The notes beneath the pieces are model-generated. The model ran no database searches. It worked only from the letters and a program-made list of their open reading frames with translations, and was not told where the DNA came from. A stretch of DNA of 64,000 nt, taken from positions 1 to 64,000 of the forward strand of contig NZ_JXAG01000027.1 in assembly GCF_000814905.1 (NCBI RefSeq), in the 5' to 3' direction. Shown in pieces: positions 61,768 to 64,000 of the stretch. Source of the stretch: Enterobacter sp. Bisph1. Its GTDB lineage: Bacteria > Pseudomonadota > Gammaproteobacteria > Enterobacterales > Enterobacteriaceae. Position numbers and translations under genes: made by a program. The stretch's first letter is position 1. Each line of letters begins with the position of its first letter.

Positions 61768-61808
61768 TTTATCCCCTTTTCGCCTTGATCCTCAATCCCT
61801 GAATTAAT

Positions 61809-61835
61809 GAAAGCCGCGACCTGTTCGCGGCTTTC
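61809..61835. terminator. Hairpin between convergent yqgF and the iclR-type gene
   Basis: Perfect 11-base stem GAAAGCCGCGA/TCGCGGCTTTC with a five-base loop, between the two convergent stops. The arms include short A and T runs that could act on either strand. Confidence 0.65.
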
Positions 61836-61911
61836 TGCCGATCGCTCTCACAGTTTGAGACTCTGCTTTTTGCATTCCCATCAGTGTTTCTATAAAAGAA
61901 ACATAATGACA

Positions 61912-62613
61912 TCAGACAAGGTCCGGCTTCTCCGTCAGGCGATCGGCTAATGCATGGAGCCCCTGCAGTCGGGTTTCCACTACCGTGTCGTCGACCTGCC
62001 ACATACCGGCATAGGCGAGAGCGGCCGAATGCGCGCCAAGGGGTTTCGCCATCGAGACTTCACCGTCGTCATGATGCCAGACCACATAGCCACGCTCGCG
62101 CTGCTGCGCAACGTGGGGAGCGAGCTGCCGCCACTGCTCTTCGCTAAAACGCGGCTGTAAGGCTTCATCACTTTCCGCTGCCAGCAGCGACATACCAATG
62201 ACGGATTGCCAGGCCGGGAGCATATGAAAACCCGCCAGCGCCTGGGTGACCGGGTTACCGGGTTTCGAGTGATAGATGTAGATAACTTGATCCTCCCACA
62301 GTACGCCCATCGCCACCACGATATCTTTCGGGGCGTGACTTTCGAGCAGCGGCAGCGCCTGGGAGAAGAGTGCCGAACCGCGGATAGATTGCGCCGCCAG
62401 CGCGTGGATACCGGGACCGGGCAGATAGCGACGCTGCGCATCCTGCATCGTCAGACCGATGGAGGCCATGGTCATCAACAACCGATTTACTCGGGTGGTG
62501 TTAATGCCCATCAGGCGCGCCAGTTCGCGACAGCCAATGGCGCGATCGCTGGAAACCAGATACTGCAGACAGCGTATGCCGTCGATCAGACTTTGGTTGG
62601 GTTGTGAAGACAT
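61912..62613 (-). CDS. IclR-family transcriptional regulator
   Basis: A 233-residue regulator with an N-terminal winged helix (about 8-65; GCRELARLMGINTTRVNRLLMTM) and a C-terminal IclR effector domain. It is divergent from the FAD oxidoreductase gene with only 67 bases between the two starts, the classical placement of a local regulator. Effector unknown. This pair is not part of the E. coli order at this site as I recall it, so it marks a strain- or genus-specific insertion after yqgF. Confidence 0.87.
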   Translation of the reverse strand: MSSQPNQSLIDGIRCLQYLVSSDRAIGCRELARLMGINTTRVNRLLMTMASIGLTMQDAQRRYLPGPGIHALAAQSIRGSALFSQALPLLESHAPKDIVVAMGVLWEDQVIYIYHSKPGNPVTQALAGFHMLPAWQSVIGMSLLAAESDEALQPRFSEEQWRQLAPHVAQQRERGYVVWHHDDGEVSMAKPLGAHSAALAYAGMWQVDDTVVETRLQGLHALADRLTEKPDLV

Positions 62614-62680
62614 TGCCAGGTTCGCTTTTTAAGTTGCTGGAATTCACGATTTTACCGCCAGACAAGAAGGAAACAAGGTT

Positions 62681-64000
62681 ATGAAAATCTTTCCGCAAAC
62701 CGATGCCAGAACATTCCCAACCCGGACGCTGCATGCTGACCTGTTAGTCGCGGGCGGCGGGCTGGCTGGACTGTGCGCGGCGCTTGCGGCGGCGCGCGAC
62801 GGTTTACGGGTGGTGCTGGTGCAGGACAGGCCGGTTCTCGGCGGAAATGCCTCCAGCGAAGTGCGTTTGTGGGCCAACGGCGCAACCTCACATATGGGCA
62901 ACAATAACCGCTGGGCGCGCGAAGGCGGCATCATGGGCGAAATCATGGAAGAGAACCTCTGGCGTAACAAAGAGGGAAACCCGGTGATGTTCGATCTGCT
63001 GTTACTCGATCTGGCTAAAAGCCAGCCGGGGCTAACGCTGCTGCTGAATACCGCCGTATTTTCGCTGGATAAAGAAGGCGACCGCATTACGGCGGTGAAA
63101 GCCTTCAACCCGATAAACGAAACCTTTTACACCCTCAGCGCGACACAGTTCTGCGACGCCACCGGCGATGGTGTTCTCGGTTTTCTGGCGGGGGCGGAAT
63201 TCCGTGAAGGGGCGGAAGACGAAGAAGAGCTGAACGAGAAGATGGCCCCCGGCGACAGTTTTGGCCATAAGCTCGGCCACTCCATTTACTTTTATACTCG
63301 CCACACCAGCGAACCCGTAAACTTTATTGCCCCCTCTTTTGCCCTGAAAGATATCACCGAGATCCCGCGTTATAAACGTCTGACATCGACGCTTAACGGC
63401 TGCGATTTGTGGTGGCTTGAGTGGGGAGGCCGCCTCGACACCGTACATGAGAGTGAAGAGATCAAATGGGAGCTGTGGAAAATCGTCTGGGGCGTCTGGG
63501 ATCATATTAAAAACTCCGGTCAGTTCCCAGAGGCTGCCAGTATGACCATCGAGTGGGTCGGCGTGATACCCGGTAAGCGCGAAAGCCGCCGCTTTGTTGG
63601 CGATCATCTGCTGTGCCAGCAGGACATTATTGAGCAGCATGATCACTATGACGCGGTGGGCTACGGCGGTTGGTCGATAGATTTACATCCGGCGGACGGT
63701 GTTTACAGCACTCATGATGGCTGCCGGCAGTTTCACAGCAAAGGCACCTATACCATTCCGTTCCGCAGCCTCTACAGCCGCTCCCTCGATAACCTGCTGC
63801 TGACCGGACGGCTTATTTCTGCCTCGCACGTCGCTTTTGGCAGCGCGCGCGTAATGTGTACCTGCGGTTTGCTCGGCGAAGTGGTCGGCCACGCTGCCGC
63901 GCAGTGCAAGGCGCTGAATCTGCTGCCGCGTCAACTGGCCGAGCGGGAACATATCGGCCATCTGCAGCAGCATTTGCAGGCCAACGGCTGTTATATCCCG
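62681..64000 (+). CDS. FAD-dependent oxidoreductase (partial, runs off the right edge)
   Basis: At least 440 residues, open to the last base. The ADP-binding motif GGGLAG is at residues 25-30, followed by an acidic/charged strand end and LGGNASSEVRLW, a segment typical of the FAD_oxidored family (PF12831 type). Later CDATGDGVLGFLAGAEFREG and NLLLTGRLISASHVAFGSARVM fit the FAD-binding core of that family. AAGGAA lies before the ATG at 62681. The substrate cannot be read from sequence. It is divergent from an IclR-type gene that probably controls it. The rest of the gene and any operon partners lie outside this window. Confidence 0.8.
   Translation, partial: MKIFPQTDARTFPTRTLHADLLVAGGGLAGLCAALAAARDGLRVVLVQDRPVLGGNASSEVRLWANGATSHMGNNNRWAREGGIMGEIMEENLWRNKEGNPVMFDLLLLDLAKSQPGLTLLLNTAVFSLDKEGDRITAVKAFNPINETFYTLSATQFCDATGDGVLGFLAGAEFREGAEDEEELNEKMAPGDSFGHKLGHSIYFYTRHTSEPVNFIAPSFALKDITEIPRYKRLTSTLNGCDLWWLEWGGRLDTVHESEEIKWELWKIVWGVWDHIKNSGQFPEAASMTIEWVGVIPGKRESRRFVGDHLLCQQDIIEQHDHYDAVGYGGWSIDLHPADGVYSTHDGCRQFHSKGTYTIPFRSLYSRSLDNLLLTGRLISASHVAFGSARVMCTCGLLGEVVGHAAAQCKALNLLPRQLAEREHIGHLQQHLQANGCYIP

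Overview
The window is chromosomal DNA from a member of the Enterobacteriaceae. Bases 13046-61767 follow, almost gene for gene, the Escherichia coli order from glyU through lysS-prfB-recJ, gcvTHP, serA, fbaA-pgk-epd, tktA, speA, metK and galP to gshB-yqgF. Protein lengths match the E. coli families (for example GcvP 957, SerA 410, TktA 663, MetK 384 residues). Several local differences argue against E. coli itself: a decayed ygfF, an RpiR regulator next to bglA, an antirepressor-like gene between epd and tktA, and an IclR/FAD-oxidoreductase pair after yqgF. I would place it in a related genus of the Enterobacter/Klebsiella/Citrobacter type, without naming a species.

Bases 1-13045 are an accessory island ending at the tRNA-Gly(CCC) gene, next to a P4-type tyrosine integrase. 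Its far end lies beyond the left edge. It carries two arsenic clusters facing each other. Cluster 1 (+): arsR1-arsH-ECF sigma factor-arsD1-arsA1, with no pump and no arsenate reductase. Cluster 2 (-): arsR2-arsD2-arsA2-arsB-arsC, close to the classical R773 operon. ArsD1 and ArsA1 have each lost one of the three cysteines that bind metalloid in the R773 proteins. Between the arsenic genes and the integrase is an AT-richer two-gene unit, a SIR2-domain protein and a HerA-type ATPase overlapping by 4 bases, which matches the known SIR2-HerA phage-defence architecture.

The core part holds translation and repair genes (lysS, prfB with its programmed frameshift, recJ, xerD), redox and respiratory assembly genes (dsbC, fldB, sdhE, ygfZ), beta-glucoside use (rpiR-like, bglA), glycine cleavage (gcvTHP with PurR and GcvA sites upstream), ubiquinone hydroxylases (ubiI, ubiH, with pepP and ygfB), zapA and the 6S RNA-ygfA unit, serine and pentose metabolism (serA, rpiA), arginine export (argP, argO), mscS, an epd-pgk-fbaA cluster with Cra and CRP sites, tktA, loiP, speA with its small leader gene yqgB, metK behind a five-box MetJ array, galP behind two GalR operators and a CRP site, then sprT, endA, rsmE, gshB, yqgE and yqgF.

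The last 2.1 kb hold an IclR-type regulator divergent from an FAD-dependent oxidoreductase that runs off the right edge. No CRISPR array, rRNA operon or complete insertion sequence was seen.
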